Assembly (NCBI GenBank): GCA_017535315.1
Contig: JAFXUD010000010.1
Location: 1 to 64,000, forward strand
DNA from: Victivallales bacterium
GTDB taxonomy: Bacteria > Verrucomicrobiota > Lentisphaeria > Oligosphaerales > Oligosphaeraceae
DNA: 64,000 bases
Direction: 5' to 3'
The notes below the pieces were generated by a model that searched no databases, was not told where the DNA came from, and saw only the letters and a program-made list of their open reading frames with translations. This document shows, piece by piece, positions 1 to 9,100 of the stretch (positions are counted from its first letter, which is position 1; each line of letters opens with the position of its first letter). The translations under genes and the position numbers were made by a program.

Positions 1-1
1 C

Positions 2-181
2 GCGCCCGATGCGCCACCCGCGCCCGATGCGCCACCCGCGCCCGATGCGCCACCCGCGCCCGATGCGCCACCCGCGCCCGATGCGCCACCCGCGCCCGAC
101 ACACCGCCCGCGCCCGACGCGCCACCGTCCACCGACGCGCCACCGTCCCCCGACGCGCCACCTACGCCCGAAGCATCACCT
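2..181 (+). repeat. 18-bp tandem repeat encoding APDAPP
   Basis: The unit GCGCCCGATGCGCCACCC is repeated about ten times with an 18-bp period. The first five copies (2-91) are identical and the later ones diverge. The period is a multiple of three, so length changes would keep the reading frame. The array may continue left of the window. Confidence 0.9.
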
Positions 182-262
182 TCGTCTGCGCCTCCCCAAA
201 AGCCTAACAAGCCCCCCAAAATGTTCCAATTGTCGTTTTTTGACGACGACAGCTTTAAATAG
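2..262 (+). CDS. C-terminal end of a proline-rich protein with a clamp-binding-like tail (partial)
   Basis: The frame starting at base 2 is open from the window edge to a TAG at 260-262, so only the last 86 residues are visible. They are about ten imperfect APDAPP hexapeptides, a short Ser/Pro/Lys linker, and the ending QLSFFDDDSFK. QLSFF resembles the bacterial beta-clamp binding consensus QL(S/D)LF, and the acidic run recalls SSB-type tails. Known carriers of a clamp motif near the C terminus include MutS and some polymerase-associated proteins, so this could be the end of such a gene, but no catalytic domain is in view. This frame is preferred over the Arg/His/Pro-rich alternative frame because it has normal acidic composition and stops cleanly before the next gene. 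Function is unassigned. Confidence 0.6.
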   Translation, partial: APDAPPAPDAPPAPDAPPAPDAPPAPDAPPAPDTPPAPDAPPSTDAPPSPDAPPTPEASPSSAPPQKPNKPPKMFQLSFFDDDSFK

Positions 263-342
263 GGGAGCATTGGGGGGCACTCCCCCGTCCTTTGGTGCCA
301 ACAGCCCCTGTGGCACAGAACACCCCCACCTAGAACCCCATC

Positions 343-1359
343 ATGAACTCCCCCACAGAAAAGATACTTACGATAGATGAGGCCGCAAATTGGGCAAAAG
401 AGCTGCGGCGTTCGGGGCACACCTTGGCTGTCACCAACGGTGTCTTTGACCTGCTGCACCGCGGGCACGTCCAATACCTGATGGAAGCGGCATCACAAGC
501 TGATGCTTTGCTCGTCGCCATCAACAGCGACGCAGCCGTCAAGCAGCTCAAGGGGCCCGAACGCCCCATCGTCTGCGAGCAGGACCGTGCCTTTATGCTT
601 GCCTCCCTGAAGTGCGTCTCGGCTGTCGTCATCTTCGACAGCACGCGCGCCACATCCGTCTTTCAGGCCATCGCACCAGATGTCTATGTCAAGGGTGGCG
701 ATTATACTGAGGAAACACTGGACCGTGAGGAACATGCCGTGCTAAAAGCTGCAGGAGCACGTTTCTCCTTCATCCCGTTCATCGCAGGTCGCTCCACCAC
801 GACGGTCATCAAGCAGATACGCGATGGTGCCTCTCCGCAGGTGCTGGCAGACCGTCGCATCGACCCCATCTTGAGCCGTAGAAGCATCCGCCGTTTCCAG
901 TTGCGTCCTGTCGGACAGGAACAGCTTAAAGAACTCTTGAAAGCAGGCATGGCCGCACCATCGGCCTGTGCAAAAGATCCGTGGTTCTTTTTGACCGTTA
1001 CGAAACCAGAGCTGTTAAAGGCAATTGCCGAAAAGCTACCGAATGGGAAGTTTTTGGCGGAAGCCCCCGCATGCATCTGCATCGCAGGTGACCTACACAA
1101 GGCACATGGCGGCGAGCTCTCCTATATGCTGCAAGACTGTTCGGCGGCAGCAGAAAATATCCTTCTGGCCGCAAATCTTCTGGGACTTGGAGGGTGCTGG
1201 CTTGGTGTCCATCCTCGAGAAGAACGCGTGAAGGCCCTGCAGGAGCTTTTCGCTTTGCCAGCGCATATTCTTCCCGTCTGCTGCCTCGCCATCGGCTGGC
1301 CTGCGGAATCACCGCAGCCGCGCACACGCTATCGCGACGAGGCCGTGCGCTTTCTGTAA
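343..1359 (+). CDS. HldE/RfaE2-like nucleotidyltransferase fused to a nitroreductase domain
   Basis: The protein has 338 residues in two parts. Residues 1-165 are a cytidylyltransferase-like domain of the HldE C-terminal (RfaE2) type, with GVFDLLHRGHVQYL carrying the HxGH nucleotide-binding motif, VKGGDYT, and GRSTTTVI. In LPS synthesis this family adenylylates D-glycero-beta-D-manno-heptose 1-phosphate. Residues 170-338 resemble an FMN nitroreductase, beginning with ILSRRSIRRF and including AAPSACAKDPW and GLGGCWLGVHP. No stop separates the halves. The start is the first ATG; its ribosome-binding site is weak. Whether the oxidoreductase half acts on a related substrate is unknown. Another family member such as a glycerol-3-phosphate cytidylyltransferase is less likely given the VKGGDY signature. 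Confidence 0.85.
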   Translation: MNSPTEKILTIDEAANWAKELRRSGHTLAVTNGVFDLLHRGHVQYLMEAASQADALLVAINSDAAVKQLKGPERPIVCEQDRAFMLASLKCVSAVVIFDSTRATSVFQAIAPDVYVKGGDYTEETLDREEHAVLKAAGARFSFIPFIAGRSTTTVIKQIRDGASPQVLADRRIDPILSRRSIRRFQLRPVGQEQLKELLKAGMAAPSACAKDPWFFLTVTKPELLKAIAEKLPNGKFLAEAPACICIAGDLHKAHGGELSYMLQDCSAAAENILLAANLLGLGGCWLGVHPREERVKALQELFALPAHILPVCCLAIGWPAESPQPRTRYRDEAVRFL

Positions 1360-1569
1360 TGTTCTCTTTTTCCAAGAACCTAAACGACCTAAACAATGAA
1401 AGCGGCTTAAAACCTAACAGTTTTTCTGGGAGAAGGAAATAATCAATAAAAAACGCCAGAAGAAATATTCATTGGCCAGTCAACTGGAAAAATAGGATAT
1501 CTGTATTATATTTATAAATCTGAATTATCATAATAATCAGAAAATAACCTAACTGATAGGAAGACAACA

Positions 1570-1770
1570 ATGGCAACCAGTACATTCCGCAACAAGAACG
1601 AAGTTCGTCCCAAAAAGCAGGGTGCAGCCAAGCGCGCCCGCATCAAAGCCCAGAAAAAACGTCTGGTAGCCCTCGGCGTTCCAGCAGAACTCGTTGAAAA
1701 CATGCAGTCTGACAAGCTTCGCGCTTTCCTCAAATACCCCAAGCAAACTCAGGCCGAGTTCGCCAAATAA
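1570..1770 (+). CDS. Small basic protein of unknown function
   Basis: A 66-residue, very basic protein with a central run of Lys/Arg/Ala/Gln (RPKKQGAAKRARIKAQKKR, about residues 14-32) followed by a short mixed helix. It has no signal peptide or membrane segment. A good Shine-Dalgarno (aggaag) precedes the ATG, an AT-rich 200-bp leader lies upstream, and a strong terminator sits 20 bp downstream, so it looks like an independently expressed single gene. The composition suggests RNA or ribosome association, but no family is recognised. Confidence 0.75.
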   Translation: MATSTFRNKNEVRPKKQGAAKRARIKAQKKRLVALGVPAELVENMQSDKLRAFLKYPKQTQAEFAK

Positions 1771-1790
1771 ATCAAGGGACATAAGTTTCA

Positions 1791-1829
1791 AAAAAAGGGC
1801 TGTTGTTATTTTTCAACAGCCCTTTTTTT
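1791..1829 (+). terminator. Rho-independent terminator after the small basic protein
   Basis: A perfect 9-bp stem, GGGCTGTTG (1797-1805) with CAACAGCCC (1814-1822), an 8-nt loop and seven T residues follow the stop codon of the small basic protein. Six A residues before the stem make it potentially bidirectional, so it could also end the convergent kinase transcript. Confidence 0.92.
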
Positions 1830-1886
1830 GTACCAAGCTTTATACTACTTGCATCGCTTAGGGCGTTAATCAACCCTTTTGGGGAT

Positions 1887-4106
1887 TCAGCCCACCGTCA
1901 CCTGTTTTTCCAACGTCTTGAAAATGGCACTCAAAGTGTCAATCAGCGTCTGAATCTTGTCTAAAGGCATTGCGCCTTCATTGCTCTCCTCCATGATCGT
2001 GGCGGACAATTCTGCCAGTTCAGGCAAGCCAATAGAGGAAAGCTGGCCTTTAAGTTTGTGTAGGATTGGCTTGACCTCCTCAAGCTGCCCCTTGCGTGCA
2101 AACACCCCCAAACTATCCAGGATGGGCCTCCAGTCGGATGCGGTTTGCGCCAGAATCATCTTGATCTCACCCAGCGAGATTCGATAGCGTTCACGCATGT
2201 ATTCATGCATTTCGCGGACGGTTGTCTCCTCCGAAGTCTCTTCAAACACTAAGGGCTGGCATAGTTTCCGTTGCGGTTCAATCGCCAAAGCATCCGCAAT
2301 GCAGAGAAGCAGCTGGTCGCGCTCGAACGGTTTGGGAATAAAGGAGTTTGCACCAGAGGCTAAAGCGTGCTCGACATCCTCCTGATAGGCAGAGGCAGTC
2401 AGCGCAATAATATGTACAGTTCCAGAATCAGGCAAGGCGCGGATGGACTTCATCGCAGCATAACCATCCATGACAGGCATCTGAATGTCCATGAAAATCA
2501 AATCGAACTTGTCCTGCTGGCAAAACTTGACCGCCTCCAAGCCATTCTGCGCAGTTCTGTATGGAAGGCCGATGCTTTGACAAATCGTCTCCAGCAGAAA
2601 GAGATTGGTAGGCGTGTCATCCACCAGAAGCGCATACTTCTTGCGCAACTCGGCGGTCGGCAAAATTATCTGGAAGTTTCCAGACAGGTGAAGTTGCTCT
2701 TCCTGTTTGCCGCGAGGTGCGCTAAAGGAAAAGGAGAAGGTGGTTCCCTCTCCTGGACGGCTTGAAACGGCAAGTTCTCCACCGAGGAGATGCACAATGC
2801 TACTGGAGATTGCCAGCCCCAGTCCTGTGCCACCATAACGTCTTGTCGTACTTTTGTTCGCCTGGGAATAAGGTTTGAAAAGCCTTTCCTGCTCCTGCAC
2901 CGAGATACCAATGCCAGTGTCGGCCACAGAGACATCAAATGCAACGCAGTTGTCATCATTTGGCATGGCATTCACTTGGAAAGTTATCTCACCTTGCTCT
3001 GTAAATTTGACGGCATTGGACAGCAGATTGTCAATGACCTGGCGTATGCGTGTCGGATCGGAACGGATGATGATGGAATGCTCTTCGGGAAGCAGTGCGA
3101 CCAACTTCACGTTTTTCTTGTTGCGAAGCAATTGTGAGGCAAAGGCGACACGATCCTCCAGAAGGGCCTTTAAGTCAAAAGCAACATTCTCCAACTCCAG
3201 CTTTTTGGAGTTGATTTTCGAGAAATCAAGAATTTCATCAATGATGTGCAGCAGGCTTTTTGCGCTGGAGTCAATGACATTCAGATATTGCATCTGCTGT
3301 GGATTGAGATTGGTTTCCGCCAGGCTACCCAGAAAACCGATAATTCCATTTAGCGGCGTTCGTATCTCATGGCTCATGCCCGCGAAGAAACTATCCTTGG
3401 CATCGGTGTTTTCCTGATTCTGCAGATTCAGCCGTTTTATATCCCCCTCGATATCCTTCACATCAGAAATATCTCGGCTAGCAGTCGCCTTGGGGTTCAG
3501 CAAGGCCAATAGGGCTTCGATTCGTTTCAAAGGTTTGACAGTCCCTTTCCAGTAAACCCAACAAAGCACAATAAGCAACACAAACATCACCGCCGAATAC
3601 TTTACTGTATTTTTGAACGTGGTAACTATATAGCCTGAATGTAGTTTGGAAAGTTCCTCTTGACGTGCCTTGAGCTCCTGCCTGAATGCAATGTAAGCAG
3701 CATTTGCCAAGCCACTATTCTTCAGCACATCATACCCTGATGCCACTCTAACGCGATGTTCTTTCAGTGAACTCCATAAATCGGAAAGGGAAAAGACACC
3801 TGGAAGTACCGCCACATACTCCTTTTCCGAAATACGATTGAACTCGGCGTCTATCCGTGCACTTGATTCTTCAATCTGCGTCTTCAGCTCTGTCTCGTCA
3901 CCATGTGCGGCGCGGACATTCCCCAGCTCCATCAAATAAACATGCTGGAGTTCCATGTCGCTGGCAACCTGATTGAAGACATTCTGCAATCCTGAAAGCA
4001 CCACGCACTTCCGCAATGTGAAGGCGTCATGAACAAGCATCACAGTTGAAACCAGCAAAATCGCCAATGCCAACAGAAGGATTTTATGAGCAGTCCGTAG
4101 CTTCAT
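1887..4106 (-). CDS. Hybrid sensor histidine kinase with receiver and HPt domains
   Basis: A 739-residue tripartite kinase of the BarA/ArcB architecture. A membrane segment (about 8-26), a periplasmic stretch, a second membrane segment (about 170-187) and a short linker lead to the HisKA domain with MSHEIRTPLNG (His246). The HATPase domain shows DNLLSNAVKF, DTGIG and GGTGLGLAI (about 355-445). The receiver domain (about 490-605) has Asp496/497, phospho-acceptor Asp540 in FMDIQMPVMDGY, and Lys592. The C-terminal HPt domain has HKLKG at His683. Phosphate would pass His246 to Asp540 to His683 and then to an unlinked regulator; none is encoded nearby. The sensed signal is not evident. It converges with the small basic protein gene. 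Confidence 0.95.
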   Translation of the reverse strand: MKLRTAHKILLLALAILLVSTVMLVHDAFTLRKCVVLSGLQNVFNQVASDMELQHVYLMELGNVRAAHGDETELKTQIEESSARIDAEFNRISEKEYVAVLPGVFSLSDLWSSLKEHRVRVASGYDVLKNSGLANAAYIAFRQELKARQEELSKLHSGYIVTTFKNTVKYSAVMFVLLIVLCWVYWKGTVKPLKRIEALLALLNPKATASRDISDVKDIEGDIKRLNLQNQENTDAKDSFFAGMSHEIRTPLNGIIGFLGSLAETNLNPQQMQYLNVIDSSAKSLLHIIDEILDFSKINSKKLELENVAFDLKALLEDRVAFASQLLRNKKNVKLVALLPEEHSIIIRSDPTRIRQVIDNLLSNAVKFTEQGEITFQVNAMPNDDNCVAFDVSVADTGIGISVQEQERLFKPYSQANKSTTRRYGGTGLGLAISSSIVHLLGGELAVSSRPGEGTTFSFSFSAPRGKQEEQLHLSGNFQIILPTAELRKKYALLVDDTPTNLFLLETICQSIGLPYRTAQNGLEAVKFCQQDKFDLIFMDIQMPVMDGYAAMKSIRALPDSGTVHIIALTASAYQEDVEHALASGANSFIPKPFERDQLLLCIADALAIEPQRKLCQPLVFEETSEETTVREMHEYMRERYRISLGEIKMILAQTASDWRPILDSLGVFARKGQLEEVKPILHKLKGQLSSIGLPELAELSATIMEESNEGAMPLDKIQTLIDTLSAIFKTLEKQVTVG

Positions 4107-4138
4107 TGTTTTCCCAGAAAACAGGCCGACATTCTAAA

Positions 4139-4292
4139 GAGGTAATTTCAAAACGAACGCAAAATACGCTAAGAGATGGGCGCATTGGCTAAGGCAACGG
4201 CTCGAAGCCGCACTTTTGTGCGGCGAGAGGCGTTGCCTTAGCCAATGTGTTCATATCGACACGCATTTCGATGATAGTTTTGAAATTACCTC
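4139..4292. repeat. Dispersed hairpin repeat, full copy A
   Basis: A 154-bp element bounded by perfect 16-bp inverted repeats, GAGGTAATTTCAAAAC at 4139-4154 and its complement at 4277-4292. Inside are a 17-bp perfect inverted pair (4183-4199 and 4231-4247) and a 7-bp stem with TTTT loop (GCCGCAC/GTGCGGC, 4207-4224). The single strand would fold into one long hairpin. It lies between the kinase start and the end of the surface protein gene. Related copies are at 28714-28866, 19480-19580, 4974-5021 and 12849-12867. No coding capacity. Confidence 0.85.
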
Positions 4293-4338
4293 CAGCGAGT
4301 GCCGGCCTATGCATGAAGGCTATTATAAAAAGAGTGTG

Positions 4339-4857
4339 TCAGAAGCAGAAATTGATGATGGGGAAGACGGGGACAACGGACTCTGTGATGACATTGATAA
4401 GTCCAATCTGCAAACCAGTCATGATTTCCGTATAGTTGATAAGACCAATCTGAAGACCACGGCATTCCAAAGCGCTGTTGACAATGCCGACCTCAATGCC
4501 TCTGACAGATTCATCCGTGATATTGAAACCGCCCAGAATGATGCCATTGGAGCGCCCCGCCTGATTCAGAATGGCAAACTGAAGACCACTGAAATTCTCA
4601 TGAGCACGATTGCACAGGATGTTCACTTGAAGGGCGGAAGTATCAATACTTGTGGAAGCAATACCCAAATCGACACCTTGGATATAGTCGTTGCCACCAA
4701 ACGGCAGGTTAATCTTCAAACCAGACACATTAATCTCCTCTGGCACAATCTGGAAATTGGACGGCCAGATGCCAAGCTGGAACGGGGTTGTGTCATAGGC
4801 AGAAACCATGGTTATTGCCGCAAACAGAAACAACGCGAAAAACAATGCTCTCTTCAT
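4339..4857 (-). CDS. Small secreted surface protein with GLQIGLIN repeats (LA_2272-like)
   Basis: 172 residues. A clear signal peptide (about 1-20, MKRALFFALFLFAAITMVSA) is followed by short beta-type repeats of the form G(L/I)(Q/E)(I/V)G(L/I)(I/V)N, for example GLQIGLINYTE and GLQIGLINVI near the C terminus. Surface repeat proteins of the LA_2272 type have such motifs; their function is not known. The ATG follows a Shine-Dalgarno-like aggaga. The gene ends about 45 bp from a dispersed hairpin repeat, and no operon partner is apparent. Confidence 0.7.
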   Translation of the reverse strand: MKRALFFALFLFAAITMVSAYDTTPFQLGIWPSNFQIVPEEINVSGLKINLPFGGNDYIQGVDLGIASTSIDTSALQVNILCNRAHENFSGLQFAILNQAGRSNGIILGGFNITDESVRGIEVGIVNSALECRGLQIGLINYTEIMTGLQIGLINVITESVVPVFPIINFCF

Positions 4858-4973
4858 GAATCATTCTCCTTTTATTATCTAGAATCTTTTGGAACTTATT
4901 TGCACCTTGTAAACATAATACACAAAAGGTCAAATGTCCAATCAATTCTTCAAAATATTTTACGATGGCACTT

Positions 4974-5021
4974 GAGGTAATACAAAACTGGCGCATTTTG
5001 ATGGGAGTCGTGACATTACTC
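4974..5021. repeat. Internally deleted copy of the dispersed hairpin repeat
   Basis: A left end resembling the family terminus (GAGGTAATACAAAAC) runs directly into GCGCATTTTGATG, the inner right arm of the family, and then into GTCGTGACATTACTC, a degenerate right terminus. The whole is 48 bp. It abuts the stop codon of the NYN-domain gene. Confidence 0.5.
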
Positions 5022-6087
5022 ACTTGCCTAACACATCAATCTTACCTGTCTTATTATCGACTCTGATGGTTTTCTGACATTGAAGAGTACTGATAATGGG
5101 AGAAATGTCTGGATTGGGTACATGGTAAACGTTTTTTAACGCCGTCTTCAGTTTTTCTGCATTTGTCAGTTTCAGTTTTCCGCTTCGTAAATCGGCGGCA
5201 AGAATTAAAACCATATCTCGTCGATAAGCCTTTCCAGCAGAGATGGTCGGCAGTAGCAGGCCATCGTTGGGAACAAGTAACTCAAACTCATTCTTGTCAT
5301 ACCAGATGGCCTTGCAATTGCTGCAAACATCGAGCTCTACACGATGCTTGCCAGAGGAAACATTCAACAAAGTCATGGAAGCACCGCAATCGGGGCAGAT
5401 ACATCCCAGCTGTTCTTGTTTTTTTGCCTGTGCCAAAAGGTCCTTCAAGCCTTCCTGTTCAAACACCTGGTTCAAAGATGCCAATTTGACCGTCATGCCT
5501 CCGCACGATGGGCACACTCTGCAATTCTGATTGGATTTTGTTCTGGAAGCAACCAATTTTTCGCCGCAACGCGGACAAAGTTGGCATGCCTCCCGAACAT
5601 TGTTCCCTAAAGCCGTTTGCGCAACCTCATGCAGGGTAATAAACTCCGTGCAAGCTGCACGAAAACTCGCAGGGGTGTTGGCATTTCCAAGCCCGTACAC
5701 GGTCTTTCCCTCCTCGCGTATCCTGGCAGCAAGCGTTGTGAAATCACTGTCACTTGAAACAATGCATATCCCTGTACACTGGCTTTTGTAGAGAAGAGTC
5801 ATTGCATCAATGACCAGGGCGATGTCCGTGACATTTTTATGGGAAATATTGCTGACTTGTGGGCGCGCCACTATCCCATATTCACGCAGTACCTTTGACC
5901 ATCCATCCGCACTGGAAAAACAATTGACCATTCCATAAGCACGGCGTACTATTGGCTCGCCAAGATGACGAATTCTCTCAAATATCTCCTTGGCCGATGC
6001 TGCGCTGACGTTATCTGCGTCAATCAATACCGCCAGCAGATTCGAAGACACCGCTTCAGATAATCCATCAAGTTTGGACACGTTCAT
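5020..6087 (-). CDS. NYN-domain putative RNase with zinc-ribbon modules
   Basis: 355 residues. Residues about 18-150 form a NYN (PIN-like, LabA-type) domain with VLIDADNVS, DIALVIDAM and SSDSDFTTLA supplying the conserved acidic residues of a metal-dependent RNase. Next are two cysteine modules: CPRCGEKL paired with CPSCGG, and CPDCGASM paired with CSNCKAIW, the latter like a TFIIB-type zinc ribbon. The C-terminal 70 residues look like a small winged-helix or LOTUS/OST-HTH domain, as often follows NYN domains, but this is not certain. A good Shine-Dalgarno (aggaat) precedes the ATG. It is likely cytosolic and acts on RNA; targets are unknown. Confidence 0.75.
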   Translation of the reverse strand: MNVSKLDGLSEAVSSNLLAVLIDADNVSAASAKEIFERIRHLGEPIVRRAYGMVNCFSSADGWSKVLREYGIVARPQVSNISHKNVTDIALVIDAMTLLYKSQCTGICIVSSDSDFTTLAARIREEGKTVYGLGNANTPASFRAACTEFITLHEVAQTALGNNVREACQLCPRCGEKLVASRTKSNQNCRVCPSCGGMTVKLASLNQVFEQEGLKDLLAQAKKQEQLGCICPDCGASMTLLNVSSGKHRVELDVCSNCKAIWYDKNEFELLVPNDGLLLPTISAGKAYRRDMVLILAADLRSGKLKLTNAEKLKTALKNVYHVPNPDISPIISTLQCQKTIRVDNKTGKIDVLGK

Positions 6088-6157
6088 GCTTATTCCTCTG
6101 GTAGGAAATTAAAAACGTGCAAAAGCAAATGACTGCCTTTTGCCATAATCTCTAATC

Positions 6158-9100
6158 TCAATAATCCATTTGCAGAATCTTTTTTCCACATACGACATAA
6201 ATACCGCCCCCGTTGCACCATAAATGGGTGATGCAGTCAGGTAAACGAGAAAAATGTTTTTGCGTTCCATTCCCATCGAAAACGACAAGGCTACGCTTGT
6301 CCGCTACCACAATCCGCTTGCCAATGGCATCAATGGCAAGGAGACTGGGGTGGAATGGGACATCGACATTCCAGAGGGGAACGCACTGGCCATCAATTGC
6401 AAGCAGTTCATCTGTATAGGTGATGACAGCTATCTCGGGGCGTACATCGCCCGTGAAATCGCCTACTGTCCAATCACAGATGACACGCCCAGGTCCCAGG
6501 TTCACCTGCCGTTCAGGGGTCCCATTGGCATGGTAGAGATTGAACCATGTGTACATCCCCTGCGCATCCGCCAGCAGTTCGGGGACACCGTCGCCATCAA
6601 AGTCATCGACAAAGGCCCTGGTGCGATAAAGCGAGCCGAAGCTCGGGAAGTTGCGGTAGCCAGGCATATTGTCGCGGTAGTTGACGGTGTTCTTCCCCGT
6701 ACGGCTGTTGACAGTCCACATATAGGTGCCATCCGTCCCCTTGTTGCGCAACCCAACGGTATTATTGGAGCCATCCTCCTGGTCGATGAAGCAAATTTGT
6801 CGGCAGCACCCCCATGTCTGCGGATAGCGCGCAACAAAATTGCCAGAAAAATCGACCACCTCCATCGTGCAGGCACTACCTGCATAGAGCTTACCATTGT
6901 GAACAGCCAGCGAGAAGACGCCAGGATAGGCTCCCTTGAACCAGTAGTACTTCTGTGTTTTCTCGACTTCTGGAGCCAGCTGCGAAGTAAAACTCCAGAG
7001 TTTTTTACCTGTAATGTCAAAAGCTGCAATCTCCTCGTTCTTGCAGCCTGCGAAAAAGAGTTGTCCATCGGTCGTGGCGCACTGTACAAGGTCGTTCAAC
7101 TGGCAACGCACCTTGATGCGATAGTCGGTGTCAAGGACCAGCAGTTCCTTACCCATGCCGACCAGATAGCCTCCCTTGCAAGGAGTGACGAAACTAACTT
7201 CCTCCTCAAACTCTGCCACGTCAACCAGCTTGCACGACAGGGTGCCCCGTGCAAGTTTTGTCTGTGGATCGGCAGGCTCACGTTCTTGTGCAGATATGTT
7301 ATCATAGGACTTCAATATCAACCGCCAGATCTCGTAATCCCTAGGCATCACTTCATCGACAACCAGTTGTCCTGCCCCGTCCAGTTTATATGGCTGGCCA
7401 TTTACAATGCAGTCAGTGCCAGGTTCGCCCGAAACCGCCAGTGACTTGCCGAAGTGCCAATCTATCATTACAGGTGTTTTTGTGGTGAAGCTACCAGCCA
7501 GTTTTGTGACACCGCTTCCCGCGATGCTATCACTCTCCAACACGACAAAATCACCTTGTCCAATTCTTTCCCAGTCCCCGCAGAAAGCAAGCATCGGTTC
7601 TGACGGAAATATGGCAGCATTGTCATTGACTGCGAAGGCACTCCTCTCCGCAAGCTCCCGATTTCGATTGAAAAGCGTAAAAGTCGTCACAGGACGCTTT
7701 GGATCGCTCTTGATGCGGCGCTTCAACAGGGTGTCGCTTGATGTCCTCCGTACCAAATTGCCTGCCGAAGCGGTGAGATAGAAGGTATTCCCCAGGGCAC
7801 CACCATTCAAGGTGAAAGTACCCGCGCCGATGTAAGCCGCCGTGGCGGAGGGGTGGAGCGACATGACTTCAATCTCCAGTGTATGGCTGCCAGACGACAG
7901 CGTAACCCGCCCCAGTGGGAGATGGTGCGCCTGAAGATCGCTCTCTGGTGAATAGTGCTGAATCCCTGTGAGGATTCGTTTCCCGTCCAGCAGGATATCA
8001 ACCGTCCCCGCCCGCGTGTTGTGGTCGTAGAGCATCAGAACAGGATTGCAGGTGACGGTCTTCTCCACATTAAAGCCGATGATGGCACGGTCGCCAACCT
8101 TCTCCGTATGAAAAAGCGTGTTGCGCGGGCCCCATGAAATCTGGTGCTCAGGCTTCGTGGATTTTTGCATGTCGCGCACCAGCGCTGGCCTCCCCGAGCT
8201 AGAGGTGATTTTGGCGCGTGGAGTACCATCGCCCACCAGCGCAAAAGGCTCCTTCGATTGATAGTTTATTAAAACAGTCAAATCGTCGCCCTCCTCGAAA
8301 GGCGTCACCGTGTCGGCCAGCAGCACAAATGAGCGGTTGCGAAGCAGCAGACTGCGCTTCCAAGCGCCAAAGGAGTGATTCGGCACGCCGCCGCTCATGA
8401 AGACCGATGCTCCAGCCTGCCCGTAGTTGTAAATCTGCCCAACGGTTGGTATCTCACGATCCACGGTTCCACCACGCGTAATCTGTACATAGTTTCCAAA
8501 GCCTGAAAGTAGCCCTTGTCCATCCAGACGCAGCCCATTCAGACTAAGCAGCTTGAAAGACGTACGGTAGCTTTCATTGAAGCAGTTGAAACTAATCCAA
8601 TCTCCCGTAGTATCGAGGGTATCGCGCCATGCAAGGCCAAGGCAGCACTTCTCAAGCGGCTCCTTCAAGCCGAAGAAGCGGTGCTCCGCCTCTTTCATCG
8701 GCGCCACGGTCCAGGTATTCAGCAGTTCTGTCGGCGCACGCTTCGCGATTTTGCCTGTGGGACTGAAGGAGGCCCCCAGTTTGAACGCATCCTTTGGGTA
8801 AGGCGGCAGCAGATCTGCATACCAGATGTACTTCCCATCACCAGTGTGCTCGCTGATGAGGTAGAAGGCCTGACGATGAGCAGTGCTGAATATCTCGCTT
8901 CGACCGCTTCCGTCCCACTGCGTCTCCATAAAACGGAGGGCATTGGCAAACGCGCCATCGGAATTGTACTCCATCTCGGTCAAGGCGGAAAACTGTGCTG
9001 TTGGGTTGATGGCTCCTGAGACAAACCATGCGACAATTCCCCGCTCGCCTTCAATCCAGCCATCTGTACTGTTCGAGTTGGCAAAGTCGGCTTCGGCACG

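Noticed and set aside
9-380. Arg/His/Pro-rich open frame over the 18-bp repeat
   Set aside because: It is the wrong frame of a repeat with a 3-base multiple period and runs into the fusion gene; the frame from base 2 gives normal composition and a clean stop.
6254-7444. 396-residue plus-strand open frame
   Set aside because: Antisense to the 1310-residue secreted protein, which has a signal peptide and propeller motifs; the plus frame has no recognisable domain.
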